From positions 2,046,001 through 2,110,000 of the forward strand of contig NZ_CP071518.1 in NCBI RefSeq assembly GCF_016613535.2: a stretch of DNA of 64,000 nt, written 5' to 3'. The notes beneath the pieces are model-generated. The model searched no databases and was not told where the DNA came from. It saw only the letters and a list, made by a program, of their open reading frames with translations. Shown here one piece after another: positions 25,809 through 35,006 of this stretch (position 1 is the first letter of the stretch; each line of letters starts with the position of its first letter). The translations under genes were made by a program, and so were the position numbers. Source of the DNA: Lysobacter solisilvae. Its GTDB lineage: Bacteria; Pseudomonadota; Gammaproteobacteria; Xanthomonadales; Xanthomonadaceae.

Positions 25809-28800
25809 ATGGCACTCATTCGAGCCAACCGCGAATCGATCGACGACCGCTTCAGCGTGCTGGGCTTTACCGTCCGCACCCAGACGCCGCTGTTCGAAAT
25901 CGGCCTGGCGACCGAGCCGGAGCTGCTGCGCGCCGAGAACCGCGGCCGCCGCACGCGCAACAACTTCTTCAGCAGCACCGTGCTGGGCGCGACCGGCCGC
26001 CGCGACGGCGAGTCGGTCTACCTGGTGCCGCCCAGCGTGGTGGCGCGCTTCGCCGGCCAGCAGCGGCTCTATTTCGGCCTGGCCACCTACCAGGAAGGCA
26101 ACCGCGCGCTGCCGGTGGAAGTCCGCATTCCCGACCGCGGGAACATGTACGTCAACATGGCGGGCCTGACCGGGCGCGGCCTGCGTCGCACGGCGCGGGT
26201 CGACACCGGATCGGCCTATGGCAACGGCAGTGCCGAAGCGCTGCGCTGGGGCGGCGATTCCCTCACCGCCGGCACCGCGGCGGCGCCCGGAACCGCTGGC
26301 AATGGCGCTGCCAACGGCGCGGCGGCGGGCGAGCCCGCGCCCTACAACGATGGCTATTCCGACGATCTGTGGAAGCAGCCCGCGGCGGCCGCGCCCACGA
26401 TGGCACCGGTATCGGCCCCGACACCGGCACTCGACGTCGCGCTCGCGCCCGCACCGCCCGCAGCTGGCGCGCCCGCCGCCGCGCAGGCCTATGGCTATGC
26501 GCCGCGGTCCGCGCAGGCGTACGGCTCGGCGCTTTCGGCGCAGCCCATGCCCGCGCGGCCATTCGCCAAGCCGCTGCTGGTCGGGCCCTACTACACACCC
26601 GAGGACTGGTGGGGCGCGCTGACCACGCAGATCGGCCATTTCGCCCGCGGCGCGATGTGGTTCCTCGGCGTGGCCGACACCACGCAACCGCCGTATTCGG
26701 CGATCTGCCAGGTGCGCACGCCCGACGGCTCCGCCGAGGGCGCGCACTCCGGCACCGCGTTCTTCATCGGCCCGCGCCTGCTGCTCACGGCGGCGCACGT
26801 GGTCGACGGCGAGAGCGAGCTGATCATCGTGCCGGGCAAGAACGGCGGCGGCATCAGCGCCACCGCCGAACCCTTCGGCCGCTTCACCGTCACCTCGGCC
26901 AATTTCTGCAAGCACCCGTCCTACGGCAGCGGCGTGCGCGACCACGACATGGCCCTGATCTGCGTTCCGCCGGCCAACGCGGCCCAGGGCGCGAACTATT
27001 TCAACCTGGTCGAGGAACTGACCCAGTCGCGGCCCGAGGGCGTGGTGGTCAGCGGCTACGCGGCCCGGTGGTTCGCCACCAGCGCGATCGAGGAGTACGT
27101 CAACGCCAACATCGACCAGAACCGCCAGCACATGCACGGCGGCTACATCCGCGAGATCCCCACCGAGGGCACCTTCACCTACGACCTGCAGACCCTGGCC
27201 GGCACCAGCGGCTCGCCGGTGTACTGGATCGAGGCCGGCGCCAGGCCGCAGGCGCACCTCTGGTCGGTGTGCACGTGGCCGCCCACGACGACACCACCAA
27301 CAAGGGCTGCCGGATCACCCAGGAGAAACTGCGCTGGATCCGCGACACCGCGGCGCGCTGGGGCCAGACCCTTACTTTCTCGCTCGGCACCCGCGCGCTG
27401 GATGCGCCGCCGCAGGAGGAAGAGGAAGACGACCCCGAGATCTACGGCATCGGCGAGGGCGAGCCCGAATACGTCCAGGCGGCCACCGCGCAGGCGGTGC
27501 ACGCGCTTACCGCGACCAGTCCGGACTATCCCGGCGCCAGCCGCTTCGCCCCGGCGCATTCCAACAACTTCCGGGTCGGCCGCCGGCGCAATGCCGCGGT
27601 CGACCGCATCGTCATCCACATCACGGCGGGCGGGCCGAACATCAACGGCACGATCAGCTGGTTCCAGAACGGCAGTCGCGTCACCTCCAAAGGCAAGCCC
27701 AACCGGTCCAGCGCGCACTACATCGTCGGCCGCGATGGCGAGGTGGTGCAGATGGTGCGCAACGCCGACACCGCCCACCACGCCAGCGCCGTCAACCCGC
27801 GCAGCATCGGCATCGAGCACAACGCCAACAAGCCCTCGCGCGGCAACGCGCGCGACCTGCCGCCGACCGACCCGCAGTACGAGGCCTCGGCCCGCCTGGT
27901 CGCCTGGCTGTGCCAGCAGTACGCACTGCCCATCGATCGCGAGCACATCGTCGGCCACTTCGAAGCCTCGCCGCGCGACAACCACGACTGCCCCAGCGAC
28001 TACTGGGACTGGGACCGCTACATGGCCTGCGTGCAGCTCGCCGCCACCCAGCTGGCGAGCGGGCAGGGCGTGCGCAGCCTGGCGATGCCCGTCCCGCGCC
28101 GCGCGGTGTCCCGGGGATTGGAAATCATCAGCCCCTTCTATGACCCGGCCGACCCGTCCACCGCCCTGAGCTGCCAGGACAACGCCTTCAGCCTGGCCCG
28201 CGAGGAGTGGTTCGTGGGCGTGCCCAACACCTCGATCTTCCCGCATTCGGCGATCTGCCAGCTCAACATGACAGCGCCCGATGGCTCCCAGTACTCGGGC
28301 ACCGGCTTCTACGTCGGCCGCAACCGCATCCTGACTTGCGCGCACAACCTGCATGGCATGAGCCGCTGCGAGATCATTCCCGGCCGCAACGGCGCGGGTA
28401 ACCGCCCGTTCGGCAGCGCGACCGTGCAGAGTGCCTCATGGCGCATCGCACCGCGCTACAGCGGCAGCGGGGACTGGGACAACGACCTGGCGGTGATCGA
28501 CAACGTGCCGATCGCCGCGCCCGGCGGCGCCTGCTTCGAATTCCTCAATGCCTCGCCGTCCGACCGCCTGCCGATCGTGGTGTGCGGCTACTCCGCCGCC
28601 TCGCGCACCGTGCCGGAACTGGACTACATCATCGACGGCGACAAGCAGCACCTGCACGGGGGCTACGTCTCCAGCGCGCCGACCGCCGACACCATCGACT
28701 ACCCGATCCTGTCGCTGATGGGGGCGAGCGGTTCGCCGGTGTACACCCTGAGCCGGGCCAGCGGCACGCTGAAGGCGATGATCTGCGCCGTGCACGTCAG

Positions 28801-31318
28801 CGGCGAGCCGGCCGCGCAGGGTCTCAACCGCGGCTGCTTCATCACCCCGACCAAGATCGACTGGATCGAAGGCCGCGCCACCACGTTCTCCCTGGGCGTG
28901 ACGGGGCGCGGCCTGTCGCAGGAAGTCGACGACGACAGCCAGCGCGGCATCGAAGGCCCCATCCCCGATGACAGCGCACGGGCACAGAGCCTGGCCGCGG
29001 TCGGCCGCGCGCTCACCGCGCCGAGCGCCGAATACCCGCAGGCGAGCCGCTTCGTGCCCGCCGACAGCGGCAACTTCCGCGCCAGCTCCAGCGCCCGCGC
29101 GATCGAGCGGATCGTCATCCACATCACCGACGGCGGCGCCAACATCAACGGCACCATCGGCTGGTTCCAGAACCCGGCCGCGCAGGTCAGCGCCCACTAC
29201 GTGATCGGCCAGGACGGCGAAGTGGTGCAGATGGTGCGCCATAACGACGTGGCCTGGCATGCCCGTTCGGCCAATCGCACCAGCATCGGCATCGAGCACG
29301 TGGCCAACACGCGTGGCCTCGTCCCGACGACGGCGCAGCTGTGCGCATCGGCGGCGCTGGTCAACTGGCTGTGCGACACCTTCGGCATTCCCGCCGACCG
29401 CGCGCACATCCAGGGCCACAGCGAGGCCGACACCGCGACCACGCACACCGGCTGCCCGAACGCCGTTTGGGACTGGAACCACTACATGAGCCTGGTCAGC
29501 TCGCGCAGCTGCCACGCGCCCGACGCCGCCCGCGCGCAGGCGCTGTCCACACGCGCACTCGAGATTCCGCTGGACCCGGGCATCGGCGGCATGTCCATCG
29601 GGTACGAAGCGCTCGCACCGGGCGACATCATCGTGTCCACCGCACGCCATGCCGTCTCCTTCGCCATCCGCGCCGGCACGCTGTCGGCCATCAGCCACGC
29701 CATGATCTACGCCGGCAACGGCAATGTGATCGAGGCCGTCGGCGACGGCGTGCACGAGGTCCCGCTGGCAACCGCGATCGGCGATGCCATCCTGGCGGTG
29801 GCCTACCGCGATCCGCGTGTCGACGCGGCCCGCGCGCAGGCCATGGTCGACTTCGCCCGCGCGCAGGTGGGCCAGCCCTACAACTACACGGGCGTGGCGC
29901 GCATCGGCCACCGCATCCTGTTCCCGCTGCAGGCACGCCTGCTCGACGCGATCGCGTCGATCACCGGCGCCGACACCACCACGGCGCGCTCGTTCTACTG
30001 CTCCGAACTGGTGTTCGCCGCGTTCGAGGCGGCGGGCATCCCGCTGGTGGCCGCGGCCGCCGGCGACAGCACGCCGCAGGACGTCGTCGCGCTCACCCGC
30101 GGCAGCCTGGGCTACGTCGGGCACCTGAAGGCGCGCGACGAGTTCCTGGGCATCGCGCTGGGCCTGTCCGCGCAGGCCCTGTCGGGCGGCTCGGACTATC
30201 CGGTGCACCTGATCCCGCAACCGAACAAGGACGCCTGCTGGGCCGCGTCGATGGCGATGCTGCTGTCGTTCCGGCGCAACCAGTCGCTGACGCCGGAGAC
30301 CCTGGCGCGGGACGTGGGCGCGTCGCTGGCCACCTGCTACAACTGGGACCTGCTGGAGGCCGTGCGCGACCGCTACGGCTTCCAGATCCTGCGCCAGCCG
30401 GACAACGCCAGCATCTACCACTCGCCCCAGCAGTGGGCGGACTGGCTGGCCTCGTACGGTCCGTTGTGGGTGGTGATCGTGGGCGCGCCGCATGCGGTGG
30501 TGCTCGCGGGCATCCGCGGCAACCTGGCCGATCCGGCGTCCGTGCAGGTCAAGATCCTCAATCCGTGGGATACGCGTGTCGGCTTCGACGCCGATCCGGT
30601 CGAGTTCCATCCGCGCAACAACGGCTACGAGGACTGGCTCGGCTTCAATCAGTTCGCCAGTGACTTCGGCAACATGGCCGAGCCCAACTACGGCAACTGG
30701 CGCGTGTTGCATCTGCCGGCCGTGGCGGCTTCCTCCCAGTCGCTGGGCCATGGGGGCGGCTATGCGCTCAAGCGCGCGCCCGCGGCGCTGTCGCTCGACC
30801 TGGGCGGGCCGCTGACCGGGCAGCCGCAGGAGCCGATCGAACCCACGAGGATCGCCGGGACGCGCATGCATACCGTGCGCGGCAGCGCCGGCGCGTCGCG
30901 CTGGGCGCTGGACCAGGTCGAGGGCCTGAAGTCGCCGGCCACGCCCAATCTCACCGTGGGTTCGGCCGCGACCGGCGAGGTCACCGTCGAGCTCAACGAC
31001 TGGCCGGCCATCGACGGCGCGCCGTGTCCGCTGCCGCTCACGCTCAGCTTCCGCGCCTCGCAGGGCAGCGTCGGCGACGTGCGCATCCGCGCCGGGCTGC
31101 CCGCCAACCTCGCCTATGGCGTGGAGGCGACCGCCCGCATCGAGGACCACGAAGACCTGGGCGGCGTGGCGGCCATCCGCGTCACCGTCGATTACCGCTT
31201 CAGCGGCCTGGCGCAGGGCAACCCCGCTGCGCGCATCCGGCTGCGGCTGCTGGGTGACGGCCGCTTTGAACGCGAGAACGGCTGGGTGGATGCCGGCGGC
31301 ATCCGCCAGGCCGCGTAA
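25809..31318 (+). CDS. Giant multi-hydrolase: two trypsin-amidase modules plus two papain-like domains
   Basis: About 1836 residues if one missing base near 27260 is restored. Order: N-terminal beta domain (1-140); trypsin-like domain 1 with His 330 (TAAH), Asp 380 (DMAL) and Ser 467 (GTSGSP); amidase_2 domain 1 (about 596-741; IVIHIT, GHFE, NHDCPS); trypsin-like domain 2 (TCAH, DNDLAV, GASGSP); amidase_2 domain 2 (about 1097-1228; IVIHIT, GHSE, HTGCPN); a permuted NlpC/P60 (YiiX-like) domain (SHAMIYAG then FYCSELV); a C39/AvrRpt2-like cysteine protease domain (DACWAAS, PHAVVLAG, LNPWD); a beta-rich C-terminus. All catalytic residues seem present. There is no signal peptide. AGGAG lies 6 bases before the ATG. 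Confidence 0.85.
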
Positions 31319-31401
31319 CCAGTGCGACATGGGCCGGCGGCGTGTCCGCCGGCCTGCGACCCGGTCCAACCATCGCCACCTGCCTGCACGAGGAAGCCAT
31401 C

Positions 31402-32394
31402 GTGTCCACCGTCAGTCCAACCAGCGGAAGTGGAATCATCTTCCCGCGCCAGGGGCAGGCGGGCGCGCACGCGAACGGATCGGCGAGCGCGCACGCGCTG
31501 GCCGACACGCCCGCCGCAGACGGCAAGACACCCAAGCCGCAGGCGACCGAGACCATCGCCGCGCGCACGGGCGCGATGGTCGATGAGATCGATTTCCCGG
31601 GCTTCGTCGCCGGACTCGTGCATGGCACCTTCGATGCGATCGTGGATGCCTCGATCCGGCAGATGGAGAGCTACTCCACGCTCATCGCGGCGGTGGCCAA
31701 GACAGTTGACCAGTTCACCGCCGAGAACGTGACGCCCAACCAGGCCCGCGACTGGCTGGCCACGCGCTACCCGGGCGAGGTGCGCATCCGCATGCCCGAC
31801 GGCGGCGAGGTGACCGAGCCCACGCTGGAACCGCGCGCCGACGACCTCACCCCCGCCTGGCTGGCCGATTTCAACCTGGAGGGACAGACCCTCACCACCG
31901 AGCTGCTGGAAGAGCAGGTGGTGCCCAACGTCAAGCGCAGCATCGGCGCCGAACGCCACCAGCTGCTGACCTCGATGGTGCTGCTGGGCCTGAACCGCGT
32001 GGCGGTGAAGGACGGTTCGATCAGCGCCAAGGTCATGTTCCGCGCCGCGGCGCGCGACGCGGCGGGTGTGCAGTACGCCACCAGTTCCGATCCCAATTCG
32101 ATCGCCAAGTGGGGCGAGCGCGGCGCGCAGACGTATGGCGGACAGACCTCGACGATGGTGTCCACGCTGCAGGTCAACGCGCAGAACGAATCGAGCGTGC
32201 GCGCCGACCTGTTCGGCGAGGTCAAGCTCAACTTCGTCAGCGAGACGCTGCCGCTGGACAAGATGGTCGAGCCGGCGAAGATGGCCATCCTGCAGCGCAA
32301 TGCGCCCGGCATGCGGGCCCCCGCCGCTCCCGCCGCGGCGCCGGCCGCCGCCCCCGCGCCCGCCGCGCCCGCGCCCGGGCAGGGAGCCGCGTGA
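31402..32394 (+). CDS. Cluster paralog 1, unrecognised family
   Basis: The 330-residue protein probably starts at GTG 31402 behind GAGGAAG. After a disordered head it shows the shared helical block FPGFVAGLVHGTFDAIVDASIRQMESY, then QARDWLATRYPG, then a strand-rich part (QLLTSMVLLGLNRVAVKDGSISAKVMF and VRADLFGEVKLNFVSETLPLDKM) and an Ala/Pro-rich tail. The same order recurs in the genes at 38404, 39850 and 42125; this copy lacks their N-terminal helical region. The strand pattern loosely recalls DUF2589 proteins, a weak comparison. No function can be given. Its TGA overlaps the next ATG (TGATG). Confidence 0.82.
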   Translation: MSTVSPTSGSGIIFPRQGQAGAHANGSASAHALADTPAADGKTPKPQATETIAARTGAMVDEIDFPGFVAGLVHGTFDAIVDASIRQMESYSTLIAAVAKTVDQFTAENVTPNQARDWLATRYPGEVRIRMPDGGEVTEPTLEPRADDLTPAWLADFNLEGQTLTTELLEEQVVPNVKRSIGAERHQLLTSMVLLGLNRVAVKDGSISAKVMFRAAARDAAGVQYATSSDPNSIAKWGERGAQTYGGQTSTMVSTLQVNAQNESSVRADLFGEVKLNFVSETLPLDKMVEPAKMAILQRNAPGMRAPAAPAAAPAAAPAPAAPAPGQGAA

Positions 32395-32627
32395 TGCTGC
32401 GCGAACTGTCCCAGCTGCTCGACGAGCTGCATGAGGGCCTGGTGCAGCTGGAGCTGCGCGAGGGCGTCGCCCTGCGCGGCGTCGAGATGACGCTGCCTCT
32501 TGAATTCCGCGTGGTCCTGCGCGATGGCGGCTGCGCGCTGCTGGCCGACGTGCCGCGTGCGCGCGAAGGCCATGAATGGCTGCCGCGCGCCTCGCGCCTG
32601 AGCGTGGGCTGGGGAGAGTCGCCATGA
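32394..32627 (+). CDS. Small conserved cluster protein
   Basis: The 77-residue protein begins with an amphipathic helix (LSQLLDELHEGLVQLELREG) and continues in strands (VEMTLPLEFRVVLRDGGCALLADVPRA), faintly like the short domains that co-occur with trypsin-like proteins in bacterial conflict systems (Trypco-type); that comparison is weak. It is bracketed by stop/start overlaps on both sides (TGATG before, ATGA after), strong evidence that it is a translated gene in the operon. Confidence 0.78.
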   Translation: MLRELSQLLDELHEGLVQLELREGVALRGVEMTLPLEFRVVLRDGGCALLADVPRAREGHEWLPRASRLSVGWGESP

Positions 32628-33388
32628 CCCAGATGCCACCGCTGCTGCAGGACGCCGGCGTGCCCTTCGACCTGTTCATCCAGGCGCTCACCGAGCAGCT
32701 GGACAAGGCGCAGGCGTCGATGGCGATCAAGGCCCGCGTCGGCAAGCTGCCACTGACCTTCGCGGTGAAGGACGTGTCGCTGGACCTTCGCGCCTTCGTG
32801 CAGATGGTCGACGACGAAGTGTTCCTGCGCCCAGCGGGGCCGGGCGAGACCGAAGCCAGTTCGGTGAAGCTGAGCCTGACCACGATCACCAAGCCGATGA
32901 TCGAGGAGAACGCGGTCGACTACAAAGCCGAGGACCCCAAGTTCAGCCTGCGCGAGGCCATGGGCGGCTCCATGTCGGAGGACGAGCAACGCCGCCTGGC
33001 ACGCATTGGCGTGCGCACGATCACCCAGCTCAACGAGCTCAAGGCGACGGCCGGGACGGACGTCATCGCGCGGCTGTCGCGCATGCCGGTCAACCGCCTG
33101 CAGCAGGCCCTGATGAACGCCGCCGCGCCGCGGGTGACCCGCGTGGAGCACAACGGCGGCGAGAACTCGCGCGTGCACCTGCAGGCGCCGAACCTGCGCA
33201 TGAACCGCCTGCCCCGCATCTTCGCCGCCGGCCAGAGCGTGCCCGTGGTCGAAGCGCAGGACGGGCAGATCGTGTTGCAACCCCTGGCCATGCAGCTGGG
33301 CTGCGAGGCCGAGGTGGATTTCGGCGACGGTGAGGTCGCCCGCGTGCATCTGCGCGAAGGCCAGCTGGGCACCTGGAGCACGCCATGA
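32624..33388 (+). CDS. Cluster protein with helix-hairpin-like region, unknown function
   Basis: The 254-residue protein has an N-terminal helix-strand part (FDLFIQALTEQLDKAQ, LPLTFAVKDVSLDLRAFVQMVD), a central helical segment (DEQRRLARIGVRTITQLNELKA...LQQALMNAA) that resembles the paired helices of helix-hairpin-helix domains, and a C-terminal Ig-like stretch with alternating strands (PRVTRVEHNGGENSRVHL, EAEVDFGDGEVARVHL). It could be an adaptor or structural part. The start overlaps the previous stop and the end overlaps the next ATG, both as ATGA. Confidence 0.78.
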   Translation: MTQMPPLLQDAGVPFDLFIQALTEQLDKAQASMAIKARVGKLPLTFAVKDVSLDLRAFVQMVDDEVFLRPAGPGETEASSVKLSLTTITKPMIEENAVDYKAEDPKFSLREAMGGSMSEDEQRRLARIGVRTITQLNELKATAGTDVIARLSRMPVNRLQQALMNAAAPRVTRVEHNGGENSRVHLQAPNLRMNRLPRIFAAGQSVPVVEAQDGQIVLQPLAMQLGCEAEVDFGDGEVARVHLREGQLGTWSTP

Positions 33389-34851
33389 ACAACCGGCCGC
33401 CCGTGCGCACGAACCGCCTGCTGGTGACGCTGAAGCTGGGCGAGGTGCCCGAACACCTGCCGGGGCTGCGCGCGGTGCACGGCTATGGCACGCCGATGGC
33501 CGAGCACGTCGACCGCGGCGTCATCGACCGCTTGCTGCGCCACCATGGGGGCGCCTTCCGCGCCGCGCGCCTGCACAGCGCACGGACGCGCCGCATCGAG
33601 CGCGCCGTGGCCGGTGCGCGCCGCTTCGACGATGTCGAGCAGCTCAGCGGCGTGGCGCGCGTGCTGCGCATCGAAGTCCGCGACATCCTGCGCATGCCCG
33701 CGCTGCTGCAGGCGCTTGCCGAACTGCCGATGGTCGATCGGGTGAGCCTGGACCACGTGTGCCGGGCGCCGTTCTCGCAGCCACTGGCCGCGGGTGCGCC
33801 CCCGGATGCCGTATCGAACGCGCCCTGGGCGGGAGACGCGATCCACCTGGCGCAGGCGCTGGCCTTCGAGCCAGGCGATCCGGCGATCGTCGTCGGCCTG
33901 GCCGATACGGGCGTGGCCGTGGGCCATGCCGAACTCGACCAGCGCGTGCGGGCCGGCTTCGACAGCGTGGACCTGGATCCCGCCGCCGTGGGCGGGCTGC
34001 AACTGGTCGGCGACTACCGGCGCCGTGGCGAACGGCCGCAGGACGAAGTCGGGCATGGCAGTGGCTGTGCCGGCATCCTGGTCGCGCGTGGTCGCGGCAT
34101 TCCTGGCGGGGCGGCCGGCGCCTGCGGACTGACGCCGGTGCGCGTGCTCGGCGCGGCGCTCGGTCCCGGCGACAAGCGCATCGGCGTGGGCGCGCTGGAC
34201 AACATCGACGCCGGCATGAAGCGGCTGATCGACCTGGGCGTCAAGGTGATCAACATGAGTTTCGGCACGCCCGAATCCGCGCTGCCGGAAGAGGCGCCGC
34301 GCCCGCATGAGGAAATCATCCGCTACGCCTTGTCGCGCGGCGTGATCCTGGTCGCGGCCAGCGGCAACTCCGGGCTGACCGAGAAGTACTACCCCGCCGC
34401 CCACGAGGGCGTCATCGCCGTGGGCGCGGTGGACCGCCACCTCCAGCCGGCGCCCTTCAGCACCCGCGGCGACCACGTCGCCCTGTGCGCGCCGGGCCGC
34501 GACATCCGCACCTGTGGACTGGACGGCTACCAGACCGCCACCGGCACCAGTTTCGCCTCGCCCTTCGCCGCCGCCGTGTGCGCGCTGCTGGCGTCCCGCG
34601 CCGCGCGCCGCGCCTGGCCGCTGAGCAGCGAGGACGCGCGGCAGATCCTCGTCCAGAGCGCGCGCCCCTTCGCCGGCGCCGGCGTGCAGGGCTGCGGGCG
34701 CGGCGTGCTCGACGCCGCCGCCGCGCTGCGCGCGCTGGACGCCCGCATCGATGCGGCCATCGCCGAGGAAGAGGGCGAAGGGCTGCCGCAGGAATACGAC
34801 GTTGTACCCGCACCACCCGCGCACGACTCGCTCGCGAGTCTGGCGGCCTGA
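33385..34851 (+). CDS. Subtilisin-like serine protease (S8) without signal peptide
   Basis: The 488-residue protein has an N-terminal non-catalytic region of about 140 residues and an S8 catalytic domain with Asp 174 (GLADTGVAVGH), His 224 (DEVGHGSGCAGIL), the oxyanion Asn segment (VAASGNSG) and Ser 389 (GTSFASP). All catalytic residues are present, so it should cut peptides. No signal peptide or export motif is visible, unlike most subtilases of these bacteria; it may mature other cluster proteins in the cytoplasm or be released with them. It is coupled to both neighbours by stop/start overlaps. Confidence 0.9.
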   Translation: MNNRPPVRTNRLLVTLKLGEVPEHLPGLRAVHGYGTPMAEHVDRGVIDRLLRHHGGAFRAARLHSARTRRIERAVAGARRFDDVEQLSGVARVLRIEVRDILRMPALLQALAELPMVDRVSLDHVCRAPFSQPLAAGAPPDAVSNAPWAGDAIHLAQALAFEPGDPAIVVGLADTGVAVGHAELDQRVRAGFDSVDLDPAAVGGLQLVGDYRRRGERPQDEVGHGSGCAGILVARGRGIPGGAAGACGLTPVRVLGAALGPGDKRIGVGALDNIDAGMKRLIDLGVKVINMSFGTPESALPEEAPRPHEEIIRYALSRGVILVAASGNSGLTEKYYPAAHEGVIAVGAVDRHLQPAPFSTRGDHVALCAPGRDIRTCGLDGYQTATGTSFASPFAAAVCALLASRAARRAWPLSSEDARQILVQSARPFAGAGVQGCGRGVLDAAAALRALDARIDAAIAEEEGEGLPQEYDVVPAPPAHDSLASLAA

Positions 34852-35006
34852 TGAGCAAGGCAAACGCTGCCGAGGAGAGTCCGATGGCGATCACCCGAAA
34901 TCCCAGCAAGTCCCGCCGGAAAGCGGGCGCCGCGGCAGCCAGGTCCGATGCCGCACGCACCGCCTACGCGTTCCATTCCGCCACCATCACGAGAGAACAG
35001 CCATGA
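34851..35006 (+). CDS. Small basic cluster protein, 51 residues
   Basis: A 51-residue basic protein (central KSRRKAGAAAARSDAAR) without recognised domain. It shares the TGATG overlap with the subtilase stop and the ATGA overlap with the following gene, so its reading frame is fixed on both sides by translational coupling. This layout is the main support for a real gene. Confidence 0.65.
   Translation: MSKANAAEESPMAITRNPSKSRRKAGAAAARSDAARTAYAFHSATITREQP

Noticed and set aside
28436..31369. Antisense open frame of 977 codons over the giant hydrolase
   Set aside because: It is fully covered by conserved trypsin, amidase and papain-like domains on the plus strand.
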